From positions 930,001-994,000 of the forward strand of contig NZ_JPON01000001.1 in NCBI RefSeq assembly GCF_000733935.1: a DNA stretch of 64,000 nucleotides, written 5' to 3'. The DNA comes from Methylomarinum vadi (lineage in GTDB: Bacteria > Pseudomonadota > Gammaproteobacteria > Methylococcales > Methylomonadaceae). Below the pieces are notes generated by a model, which made no database searches, was not told the DNA's origin, and saw only the letters and a program-made list of their open reading frames with translations. Position numbers and translations under genes: made by a program. Shown piece after piece: positions 36,646 to 44,348 of this stretch; within the stretch, counting starts at the first letter, position 1; each line of letters starts with the position of its first letter.

Positions 36646-37293
36646 ATGAAACGCATAGTCGCTTTACTATTAGCAATCGTTCCCGCTCTAGCCGTCGCGG
36701 AACCCTCTTCCAATATTGCCTGGACGCCCGAATTGCTCGAGTTCGTCGGCAACGGAGATGCCGAAAACGGACAACAACTGGCGCAAACCTGCGCCGGCTG
36801 CCATGGCGACAAAGGCGTCAGCCCGATGGAGGGCTATCCTTCATTGGCCGGGCAATTGGCGACCTATACCTATAAACAACTGCGCGATTATGCCGACGGC
36901 AAGCGCAGCCACATGTTGATGAATTCGATTGCCCAAGGCTTGTCGGAAAAGGATTCCGCCGACATAGCGGCGTGGTTCGCGACCTTGCCGCCGGCCAAGG
37001 GCCAACGCAGTAAAGAACCGCTGAAAAAAGCCGAAGTGTTGGTCACTCGGGGCAACGGCAAGAAAATCATCCCCTCCTGTTTCGTCTGCCACGGCAGCAA
37101 CGGCCAAGGAGAAAAACAGGATATTCCGGCATTATCCGGTCAGCAGCCGGGTTATTTCATCAATACCCTGAACGAATACAAGACCGGTGTCCGCCATAAC
37201 GATATCTATAGTCGCATGCGGCTGATCGCGCAGCAATTGAGCGAAGAAGATATCAAGCAATTGGCGCAATATTATTATCAAATGAGGAGGTAA
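36646..37293 (+). CDS. Diheme cytochrome c (c4-like)
   Basis: A 215-residue periplasmic protein with a Sec signal (cleavage near AVAEP). It has two class I cytochrome domains with heme motifs CAGCHGDKG (about residue 49) and CFVCHGSNG (about residue 142), each followed by a Met-containing segment (YPSLAGQ...MLMNS, IPALSGQ...SRMRL). This matches cytochrome c4, a common donor to CuA oxidases. It is placed directly after subunit I. It most likely delivers electrons to the ba3-like oxidase, possibly from the seven-heme protein next to it. Confidence 0.88.
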   Translation: MKRIVALLLAIVPALAVAEPSSNIAWTPELLEFVGNGDAENGQQLAQTCAGCHGDKGVSPMEGYPSLAGQLATYTYKQLRDYADGKRSHMLMNSIAQGLSEKDSADIAAWFATLPPAKGQRSKEPLKKAEVLVTRGNGKKIIPSCFVCHGSNGQGEKQDIPALSGQQPGYFINTLNEYKTGVRHNDIYSRMRLIAQQLSEEDIKQLAQYYYQMRR

Positions 37294-37299
37294 CACCGC

Positions 37300-39732
37300 A
37301 TGAAGAACATTACCGTCCCGTTGCTGTTGATCGGCCTACTGGCCGGCCCGGCATTTGCCCGAATCATCCCCTATCAGGCGCCGACTGACGACCCGCTGAT
37401 CAGAAACAATCCGATCGAAAAACCCGTCGCCGATAATACCCGTAAACCGAAAAACGATTACAACATCACGATCAATTACGAGCTGGGCATGCACTGCACC
37501 GGCTTCGACTTTTCCTATTGTTGTATTTTGCCACCTTATAATTCGATACAGAGCCAAGTCGTCAAGACGGCCACCGCCCCTTACACCTTTCCGCAATTAT
37601 TGAAAGCCGACCCGAACGACCCCACCGTGCTGGTGGACGGCGATAAACGCATGAAGCTGGAATACGGCCACATCGACAATACCTTTTCCGAAGGCACGAA
37701 GCTGGCCTATTGGAATATTCCTTACGATGTCAACAAGGACGGCAAATACAGTAAGAACGAAAATGTCGGCAACGCCTATTTCACCCACCTCTACATCTAC
37801 AAGGATCTGAAAGGCAGCAACCCGAAAAACACCAGTAAGGACAGCGAGAAACTGCGCATCGGCATTGAGCTGCCGATTCCCCGCGACGCCGGCCCTTCCG
37901 GCCAGCCGCTAAAAAACGGCCATCTGCATTACACCGGTGATACCGGCACCATCGTCTACACCAAGTCTCCGGTATTGGACAACGTACCGATCGTGCTGAC
38001 CAATCCCGGCATCTGGGATGCCCTGGGCCTGCCGTTGACGCCGTTCTATGACGAGCTGATGAAGAAAAGCCCCCTGGAAATCGTCGAAAGCGATATCCGC
38101 CCTTATCAGGAGGCCTGGGTCGGCCTGGTAGACGCCGACAGCGGCAAGCCGGTGATCGACAGCCATAGCGGCAAGCCGGTCCGTTTCATCGGCACCAACC
38201 CGATCGACGTGCCCAACTGCGCCAACTGCCATGCCAACGAGAACGCCAACGGCGACAAATTCACTCTGTACAAACAAGAAAAAGCGTTCTGGAAAAGCCT
38301 CGGCGCTTCCGATTACATGGCCGATTTGAAAGCGACCTCGATCTCGATTCTGCAGATTCACGACGCCCGCCACGGTACGCAATTTCTGGCCAAATACGAC
38401 CCCAGCAGCCGAGCGACGCAAAACCGTTTGGGCAACGATCCGGTTTTGTGCCAGCAATGCCATGCCGACAACGTCATCGGCGTGTTGGAGTCGAAAGGCG
38501 TCGCCCAAGTTTTGAGCGGCAGCAAAACCCGCGAGTCCTGGGATACCCCGATCGTGGCCCTGTCTCAGGCACTGCACCGGGTCCATCAAACCATGCGACC
38601 GCTGCCCGATTCCGAAGGCCGTACCGGTACCTGTGCCGGCTGCCATCCCGCCCACCGTCAGGACGGCTCGATGGACGGTTATCCAATCACGCCTGACGGC
38701 AAGAACTTCTATGCCGAGGCCGATAACCGCGACAGCAAGGGCGGCTGCTTCGCCGGGCGCGACGTACATTCCAATCCGAATAAGGAAAACGATGGCGTCG
38801 GCACACCGGAACACCTCAATGCCGTCGGTCAATGGCTACAGGCCAATGTCTCGAAGATCGGCAACGACCAGGGCGGCAAAGGCATGTGGTGCACCAATTG
38901 TCATAACCAGCTGTCGCGGGAACTGTATCAACGCGACAATCTGGAAAATGCCTTCAAACAAACCGGCACGACGATCCGTAACCAGTCTCTGGACGAAATT
39001 GCCAAGGCCATCGGTGTCGATCGCAAGACGCTGGAGCAAAAATATCTTGACCCCAAAGTCATCGCCGATAAGGACGGCCATGATAGCCCCAATAAATCCG
39101 GGATTTTGTTGACCTGGTCCAAGGAGCGCATGGCACCCGATATCGGCGTGATCGCGATGCAAGAAGACAAGCCGTTGATCCGCAAAGACGAAGACGGCGA
39201 CGTCAACGTCGCGCTGTTGTCGGCCAATCCATCTACCAAGCTGGCATCACTGCAGCTGCCCGAAGGCGCCACTGGCGTGGCCGCGGTCTCGTATGACGCC
39301 GCCAGCCATGGTCGCGATTACTGGTTGGCGGCCGGCGAACCGCACTGCGCCGATTGTCATGCGCCACCTTATGTAGAAGGACAAGGCGGCGTCGCCTTCC
39401 CGATCAACCAGCCGGGTAAATATAGCCTGATGCGCTACTCGAAAGGTCACGCCGGCCTGGCATGCCAGGCCTGTCATGAGTCGATCCATGGGCTGTATCC
39501 GGTCAGGCCGATCGTCGACACCACCACCTATAAGCAGGCCACGCAATACAATCCGGACGGCAGTCACGGCCCGTTGTTGTGCGCATCCTGCCATGAAGTC
39601 AACGAATCCGGGGTGCCGATCGTCGCCGAAGGGCTGACGTGGGAAGGCAAGAAAATCAAGGATGACCTCGACGCGGCGATCAGCTGGATACACGGAAACG
39701 CGCATGATTTGGGAGGAAAAAATCGCAAATAA
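37300..39732 (+). CDS. Seven-heme c-type cytochrome
   Basis: An 810-residue exported protein (signal peptide ending near AFARI). Seven CxxCH motifs lie at about residues 307, 384, 445, 531, 683, 722 and 761 (CANCH, CQQCH, CAGCH, CTNCH, CADCH, CQACH, CASCH). The first 300 residues have no heme motif but have three Cys at 66, 74 and 75 in a conserved-looking GMHCTGFDFSYCC block. I know of no function for this architecture. Position six bases after the diheme cytochrome suggests one operon and that the protein passes electrons to the c4-like protein and oxidase. It could be an electron donor, an electron store or a catalytic oxidoreductase. Confidence 0.9.
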   Translation: MKNITVPLLLIGLLAGPAFARIIPYQAPTDDPLIRNNPIEKPVADNTRKPKNDYNITINYELGMHCTGFDFSYCCILPPYNSIQSQVVKTATAPYTFPQLLKADPNDPTVLVDGDKRMKLEYGHIDNTFSEGTKLAYWNIPYDVNKDGKYSKNENVGNAYFTHLYIYKDLKGSNPKNTSKDSEKLRIGIELPIPRDAGPSGQPLKNGHLHYTGDTGTIVYTKSPVLDNVPIVLTNPGIWDALGLPLTPFYDELMKKSPLEIVESDIRPYQEAWVGLVDADSGKPVIDSHSGKPVRFIGTNPIDVPNCANCHANENANGDKFTLYKQEKAFWKSLGASDYMADLKATSISILQIHDARHGTQFLAKYDPSSRATQNRLGNDPVLCQQCHADNVIGVLESKGVAQVLSGSKTRESWDTPIVALSQALHRVHQTMRPLPDSEGRTGTCAGCHPAHRQDGSMDGYPITPDGKNFYAEADNRDSKGGCFAGRDVHSNPNKENDGVGTPEHLNAVGQWLQANVSKIGNDQGGKGMWCTNCHNQLSRELYQRDNLENAFKQTGTTIRNQSLDEIAKAIGVDRKTLEQKYLDPKVIADKDGHDSPNKSGILLTWSKERMAPDIGVIAMQEDKPLIRKDEDGDVNVALLSANPSTKLASLQLPEGATGVAAVSYDAASHGRDYWLAAGEPHCADCHAPPYVEGQGGVAFPINQPGKYSLMRYSKGHAGLACQACHESIHGLYPVRPIVDTTTYKQATQYNPDGSHGPLLCASCHEVNESGVPIVAEGLTWEGKKIKDDLDAAISWIHGNAHDLGGKNRK

Positions 39733-39751
39733 CCCCACCTCCTTGCCGTAT

Positions 39752-39777
39752 CGTTCCCACGCTCCTGCGTGGGAACG
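39752..39777. repeat. Strong hairpin of a dispersed-repeat type after the seven-heme gene
   Basis: CGTTCCCACGC-TCCT-GCGTGGGAACG is a perfect 11-bp stem with a four-base loop, 19 bases after the stop. I recall similar sequences as common extragenic repeats in gammaproteobacteria. No T tract follows, so it is more likely a repeat or mRNA stabiliser than a classical terminator. Confidence 0.65.
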
Positions 39778-39858
39778 CAATCTGCATCCCCTCTTCGTGA
39801 GGCGACGCGAGCGGTGTGGCAACGATAATGAGATAACAATTGCTCACTTTATATCTTT

Positions 39859-41100
39859 ATGAAGAAACGTTTGTCTTACATACTGTTAAGCGCTTTTTTA
39901 CTACCTGCCCAAGCCAACCAGGTGCTAGTCACGATCGGTGATTCCGGCCGGGTTACCGAGCAAGAATTGGAAGCGGCAATGCTCGCGGCGCCTTTCGCCA
40001 CGCAGTTTCCAGCAATGGACGAGCAAGACCAGGCTTATTTACGCGGCGACATGCTGCTACGGCTTGCCCGTGCGGAAGCGTTGTATCAGGAAGCGATTGC
40101 TTCCGACATTCAACAAACCCCTCAGTTCAAACAGGAAATCGGCAATTTCTCCACAACCACCCTGGCCCAGCGTTATCTTTACCGATTGCGCCGGCAAATC
40201 ACGGTTCCCGACGATGTCGACCAACTATTCAAAGAGGAGTTTAGCGGCAACGGCGATGCGCTGACCGCTGCCCGCTCGGCCTACCTCGCCCGCCGTTTTT
40301 CCGAAGCCAAGCAAGTCGCCCTAAAAAGTTTACGCGAACAGGCGAATGTGCGAACCCATTTCGAGCGACTGAACGGCCAACCGTCAAAAGACAGTTTGTT
40401 GGCCGAGGGCGATGCTCTCTCGATACGCTATGGCGATTTATTCGCAAATAATGACCGCGAAATCGAGCTCGACGCCATTGAGGACGAAGTCAATGAATGG
40501 ATCGATCTGATGCTGATGGCCCGGACGGCCCAGCAACAGGGAGAAAACATCGCTGCGCAATTGGCCGAATACGGCCACGATCTGGCGATACGCCTCCTGC
40601 TGGCGCAGCAAGAACAAAACTGGATTCCGGATGAACAAACTCTGTTCGACTATTTTCAACGCCATCCCGATATCGGCTATATTCCGGAACGTAGGCAAAT
40701 CGGTCAGATCGTAGTCGCTACTAAGCAACAGGCCGAACAACTCCGCGCCCGCATCGTCGCCGGCGAAAGCTTGTTCGAGCTGGCCGGCAGTTACAGCATC
40801 GACCCTTACGGCCGCCAACGCCTGGGCGACATGGGTTGGTTAAGCGCGGGCAGCGCCGCGCCGGAAATCGAACAAGCCATCGACGGTCTGCCCAACGATC
40901 GAGTCAGCGAACCGATTCAAACCGAAAAAGGCTGGCACTTGGTCATGATCGTCGATCGCAAACCGTCTGTGCGCAAAAATTTCGCCGCGATCAAGGACCG
41001 GGTCAGGCAAAAATTTGTCGCGGAAAAAATGAGCGAGTATTTACGCGAGGTGACAAAAAAATATCCGTTGAAATGGCAGATCGCCGAGCGGGATGAATGA
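39859..41100 (+). CDS. SurA-like peptidylprolyl isomerase
   Basis: A 413-residue exported protein (signal ending near AQANQ). The N-terminal 200 residues are helical and SurA/PpiD-like. Residues 280-375 are a parvulin domain with RRQIGQIVVATKQQAEQL, DPYGRQRLGDMGWL and PIQTEKGWHLVMIVDRK. The canonical HIL start of the domain is GQIVV here, so activity is uncertain. It follows the seven-heme gene after a hairpin and may be a dedicated folding factor for those cytochromes. It is 126 bases downstream on the same strand. Confidence 0.82.
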   Translation: MKKRLSYILLSAFLLPAQANQVLVTIGDSGRVTEQELEAAMLAAPFATQFPAMDEQDQAYLRGDMLLRLARAEALYQEAIASDIQQTPQFKQEIGNFSTTTLAQRYLYRLRRQITVPDDVDQLFKEEFSGNGDALTAARSAYLARRFSEAKQVALKSLREQANVRTHFERLNGQPSKDSLLAEGDALSIRYGDLFANNDREIELDAIEDEVNEWIDLMLMARTAQQQGENIAAQLAEYGHDLAIRLLLAQQEQNWIPDEQTLFDYFQRHPDIGYIPERRQIGQIVVATKQQAEQLRARIVAGESLFELAGSYSIDPYGRQRLGDMGWLSAGSAAPEIEQAIDGLPNDRVSEPIQTEKGWHLVMIVDRKPSVRKNFAAIKDRVRQKFVAEKMSEYLREVTKKYPLKWQIAERDE

Positions 41101-41127
41101 ACATCGATTTAAAAAATTGTAGAGGCC

Positions 41128-41202
41128 GTAGGATGTGCTGACGACAGGAAGCGCATCAACCCATATAAACCGATGCGCTTCACGTTGTTCAGCACATCCT
41201 AC
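41128..41202. repeat. Large double inverted repeat between converging genes
   Basis: The outer arms GTAGGATGTGCTGA (41128-41141) and TCAGCACATCCTAC (41189-41202) are perfect 14-bp complements. Inside them GAAGCGCATC (41148-41157) and GATGCGCTTC (41172-41181) form a perfect 10-bp stem. The sequence after it is T-rich (ATTTTTCTTG). It resembles miniature extragenic repeats and could also end transcription from both sides. Confidence 0.75.
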
Positions 41203-41221
41203 ATTTTTCTTGTCTGGAAAC

Positions 41222-41758
41222 CTACCGCAACAACGGCTCTACGATAGTGGCGAACGCTTCCTTGCGGAAGATGCCCTGCTGCATGTACACAAGATGGCCG
41301 TCGCGGCCGATGACCACGGTGAACGGCAAGACGCCGAAGGAATTGCCCCACTGTTTCAGCAATTCGTATTGCGATTCGGGATCGGCCTGCAAGATCGGAT
41401 AATTGATGCCGACCGTGCGGACAAAATTGCGCAGCTTACGAGTTTCGTCGAGACCGACACCGATGACCAGCAACCCTTGGTCCGCGTAACGGGCCTGGTA
41501 ATCGATAAAGTCCGGAATTTCAAGTTGACAGGGACCGCACCAGGTGGCCCAGAAGTTAAGAAGAATAACCTGACCATGCCAGTCGTACAGGTTATGTCTT
41601 TGACCATCGAGATCATCAAGAATCAAGGGCGGCAATTCCCAGGCATTGCTGATGCGTTTTCCGTGGCGGGAATTGTCGGTTGCCAGGGCCATTGCGCTCG
41701 CTAACCAGAGCAACGCAACTATAATCAGTCGATAGGTGATTTTAAACGGCTTGTTCAT
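41222..41758 (-). CDS. TlpA-family thiol:disulfide oxidoreductase
   Basis: A 178-residue exported thioredoxin-like protein. The signal peptide ends near AMALA. The active site is FWATWCGPCQLEIP near residue 75, and the cis-Pro segment is FGVLPFTVVIGRDGH near residue 145. TlpA/ResA-type proteins act in the periplasm on cytochrome c or CuA maturation, which suits the cytochrome-rich neighbourhood; this link is inferred. The ATG at 41758 begins the signal; a longer in-frame start at 41815 adds unrelated residues. It is divergent from the TolC-type efflux operon. Confidence 0.87.
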   Translation of the reverse strand: MNKPFKITYRLIIVALLWLASAMALATDNSRHGKRISNAWELPPLILDDLDGQRHNLYDWHGQVILLNFWATWCGPCQLEIPDFIDYQARYADQGLLVIGVGLDETRKLRNFVRTVGINYPILQADPESQYELLKQWGNSFGVLPFTVVIGRDGHLVYMQQGIFRKEAFATIVEPLLR

Positions 41759-41845
41759 AGGATTTTTGCTTACTGTCGTTAAACACGGATTGAAATTAGT
41801 ATACAATATTAACATTCTCTAAAATACCAGGACCGGCTAGCTCCC

Positions 41846-43183
41846 ATGCATACACTTCGAAAAACTCTGACATTTCTCGGCGCTGCATTCTGGCTGAATA
41901 GCGGCGTCCTTAATGCGGAAAGTTTTACATTGCCGCAAGCGGTGGACTACGCGCTGCAAAACAACCCCGACCTGCAAATCATGCAGGAACGCATCGGTCA
42001 GGCCGAAGCGCAATTGGGCGAAGCGTTGGCCGCTTTTTATCCGCAAATCAAGACCGGCCTTTACTACGAACACAGCGACAACCCATCGCGGGCCTTCGCC
42101 ATGGTCATTTCGCAACGGCGCTTGGATTTTTCCATAGGCGACCAGGGCTTTAACCATCCCGGTGGGGTCGACAATTACCGCCCGGAAGTCTCGGCGAGTT
42201 ATTCGTTGTTCCGAGGCGGCCAGGACTACCAGCGCAGCAAGGCCGCCGAACTGGGTGTGGAAGCCGCAGCGCTGAACCGTTCGGCGTTGCGTAACCGATT
42301 GATTCAGGCCGTACATTCGGCTTATTACGGCTACCTTGCCGCTGTCGAAGCGCACAAGGTCACCCAACGCTCGATCACCGCCGTCACCAGCGAATTGAAA
42401 CAAAGCCGTACTCGTTACGAAGCCGGCACCGCCTTGAAGTCCGATGTCTTATCGCTGGAAGTACAACTGGCGCAGGCGCAGGACGATGAAATCCAGGCCG
42501 CCAATGCCATCGAATTGGCCCGTACCGGTTTGAAAACACTACTGGGACTCAACGCCGAGAAAAGTTTGGAGATCGAATCCGGCGCCGATTGGGCATTACC
42601 CGAAGCCGATAACGGCTTCGCCGAACTGCTTAGCCAGGCGATGGCACAACGCCCGGAAATCCTCGCGGCCAACAAGCAATTAGCCATCGCGCAACGCCAG
42701 CTCAGTGCCGCCCAAGGTACCCACCTGCCTCGCGCCGATGCCTATGTCAGTTACGGTTCGGACAGTAAGAATCTAGACTTTAGCACCAACCGCGACAACG
42801 TGACAGCCGGCGTCAAGGTGGAAATGGATATTTTTTCCGGTTTCGCCACCCAGGAAAAAATCAACGAAGCCAGGCACCAGTTGACCGCTGCTGAGAAAAC
42901 CGTTACCCGCACCCGGCTGAATATCGAAAAAGAGGTCAAATCGGCCCATTTAAAATTGCAAGAGGCCTTAGCCCGGTTGAAAGTCACGACTGCTTCGGTA
43001 GCGGCTGCGGAAGAGGCCTTACGCATGGTCAACGAACAACGCAATGCCGGCGTTGTTACCGTCACGCGCTATATAGAAGCCGAAGTCGCCCGCGACCGAG
43101 CTTTGTCGCGCAGAATTGCGGCCCGTTTCGACGCCCTAATCGCCGACGCTCAACTGAACCAGGCCATCGGACGCTGGCGCTAA
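41846..43183 (+). CDS. TolC-family outer membrane protein of an RND system
   Basis: A 445-residue outer membrane efflux protein with signal peptide (cleavage near LNAES). Duplicate TolC motifs are visible: SRTRYEAGTALKSDVLSLEVQLA (about residue 192) and VNEQRNAGVVTVTRYIEAEV (about residue 395). The adaptor and RND genes follow in the same direction with 70 and minus four bases between them, so this is the exit duct of a tripartite pump. The start region has no strong ribosome binding site. Confidence 0.88.
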   Translation: MHTLRKTLTFLGAAFWLNSGVLNAESFTLPQAVDYALQNNPDLQIMQERIGQAEAQLGEALAAFYPQIKTGLYYEHSDNPSRAFAMVISQRRLDFSIGDQGFNHPGGVDNYRPEVSASYSLFRGGQDYQRSKAAELGVEAAALNRSALRNRLIQAVHSAYYGYLAAVEAHKVTQRSITAVTSELKQSRTRYEAGTALKSDVLSLEVQLAQAQDDEIQAANAIELARTGLKTLLGLNAEKSLEIESGADWALPEADNGFAELLSQAMAQRPEILAANKQLAIAQRQLSAAQGTHLPRADAYVSYGSDSKNLDFSTNRDNVTAGVKVEMDIFSGFATQEKINEARHQLTAAEKTVTRTRLNIEKEVKSAHLKLQEALARLKVTTASVAAAEEALRMVNEQRNAGVVTVTRYIEAEVARDRALSRRIAARFDALIADAQLNQAIGRWR

Positions 43184-43253
43184 AGGATAAACAAAAACAA
43201 TTTTGCGTCTTTCGCCCTGTACTTGAACCTTTTACTTTGCACATCTAAAAACC

Positions 43254-44348
43254 ATGACTGACATTTCCTCCTTGCAAAAATCGAAATGGTTGATTCCGTC
43301 GCTGTCGATACTGGCATTGATTCTGGTGATTTTGTTCGCGCTGGGCGTCATCGGCGGCGGTGAAAAAGTGGAGCCGGGCACCACCGTGCATAAACTGACG
43401 CCGCTACCGGCCGGCGCCAAGACCCTGACCGTCGGCAAGGAGTTGTCCGACAACCTCATGTCCTGGCCGGGTACGATACGCTCGCGCAGTATCGCCAAGA
43501 TCGCGCCGAAACTGAATGCCCGCATTCTCGAAGTCACCGTCAATGCCGGCGATGCCGTCAAGAAGGGCGAAGTCATCGCCCGCCTTGACGAACAAGCCTT
43601 GCGCGCTTCCTACCAGGAGGCGCTGGCCGTGCTGAATGCGGCTCAGGCGCAAGCCGATCAGGCGATCGCCGACGAAAAAAGAATCAAGGAATTGTACAGC
43701 AAGGAGGCGGCCACCCGGCAAAATTACGACGCGGTCGTGGCCAGGGCCAATACCGCCCGCGCCACGGTCAAACAGGCCCGCAGCGCGGTCAAACAAATCA
43801 AGGTCAATCTGGGCGAGAATGTGCTGCTGGCGCCGTTCGACGGCATCATCAGCGAACGGTTGAAAGAACCGGGCGACATGGGCCTGCCCAACGATCCGAT
43901 CGTGATCCTGCAAAAACCGGATGATCTGCGCATGGAAGCGGCGATCCCGACCAGCTGCGCGAAACGCATCACGCTGGGCATGCCGGTCGATATCCGTATC
44001 GATACGTTGAATAAGAAAATCACCGGCAGGATCGACGAAATCGTGCCGGAAATCGATCCCCTGACCCGCACCCAATTGGTCAAGGCCGCCCTGCCCTCAT
44101 CCGAAGGTTTGATCCCGGGCCTGTTCGCCTGGCTGGAACAAAGCTGCGAGGAACACCAGAATGTGTTGCTGATTCCAGTTTCCGCGGTGCTGCATTACGG
44201 CCAGCTGGAAGCGGTAAAGATCGTCGAGAACAAACAGGTCTATACCCGTCATATCCGCACCGGCAAACAGCGCGGCGATAAAGTCGAGGTACTTTCCGGC
44301 CTGCGCGAAGGCGAAACCATCCTGATCAATAGTGGATTGCAGCAATGA
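43254..44348 (+). CDS. RND efflux periplasmic adaptor (HlyD/AcrA family)
   Basis: A 364-residue membrane fusion protein with an N-terminal helix (about residues 12-34). The lipoyl half-motifs ILEVTVNAGDAVKKGEVIARLDE and VLLAPFDGIISERLKEPGDM flank a short coiled-coil hairpin (AQAQADQAIADEKR). A beta-barrel and membrane-proximal domain follow. It links the upstream TolC protein to the RND pump. Its stop overlaps the pump's start as ATGA. Confidence 0.9.
   Translation: MTDISSLQKSKWLIPSLSILALILVILFALGVIGGGEKVEPGTTVHKLTPLPAGAKTLTVGKELSDNLMSWPGTIRSRSIAKIAPKLNARILEVTVNAGDAVKKGEVIARLDEQALRASYQEALAVLNAAQAQADQAIADEKRIKELYSKEAATRQNYDAVVARANTARATVKQARSAVKQIKVNLGENVLLAPFDGIISERLKEPGDMGLPNDPIVILQKPDDLRMEAAIPTSCAKRITLGMPVDIRIDTLNKKITGRIDEIVPEIDPLTRTQLVKAALPSSEGLIPGLFAWLEQSCEEHQNVLLIPVSAVLHYGQLEAVKIVENKQVYTRHIRTGKQRGDKVEVLSGLREGETILINSGLQQ

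Noticed and set aside
37909-38832. 307-codon frame on the minus strand opposite the seven-heme cytochrome
   Set aside because: The plus strand has seven heme motifs and a signal peptide; the opposite frame has no recognisable domain and is a by-product of GC-rich codons.
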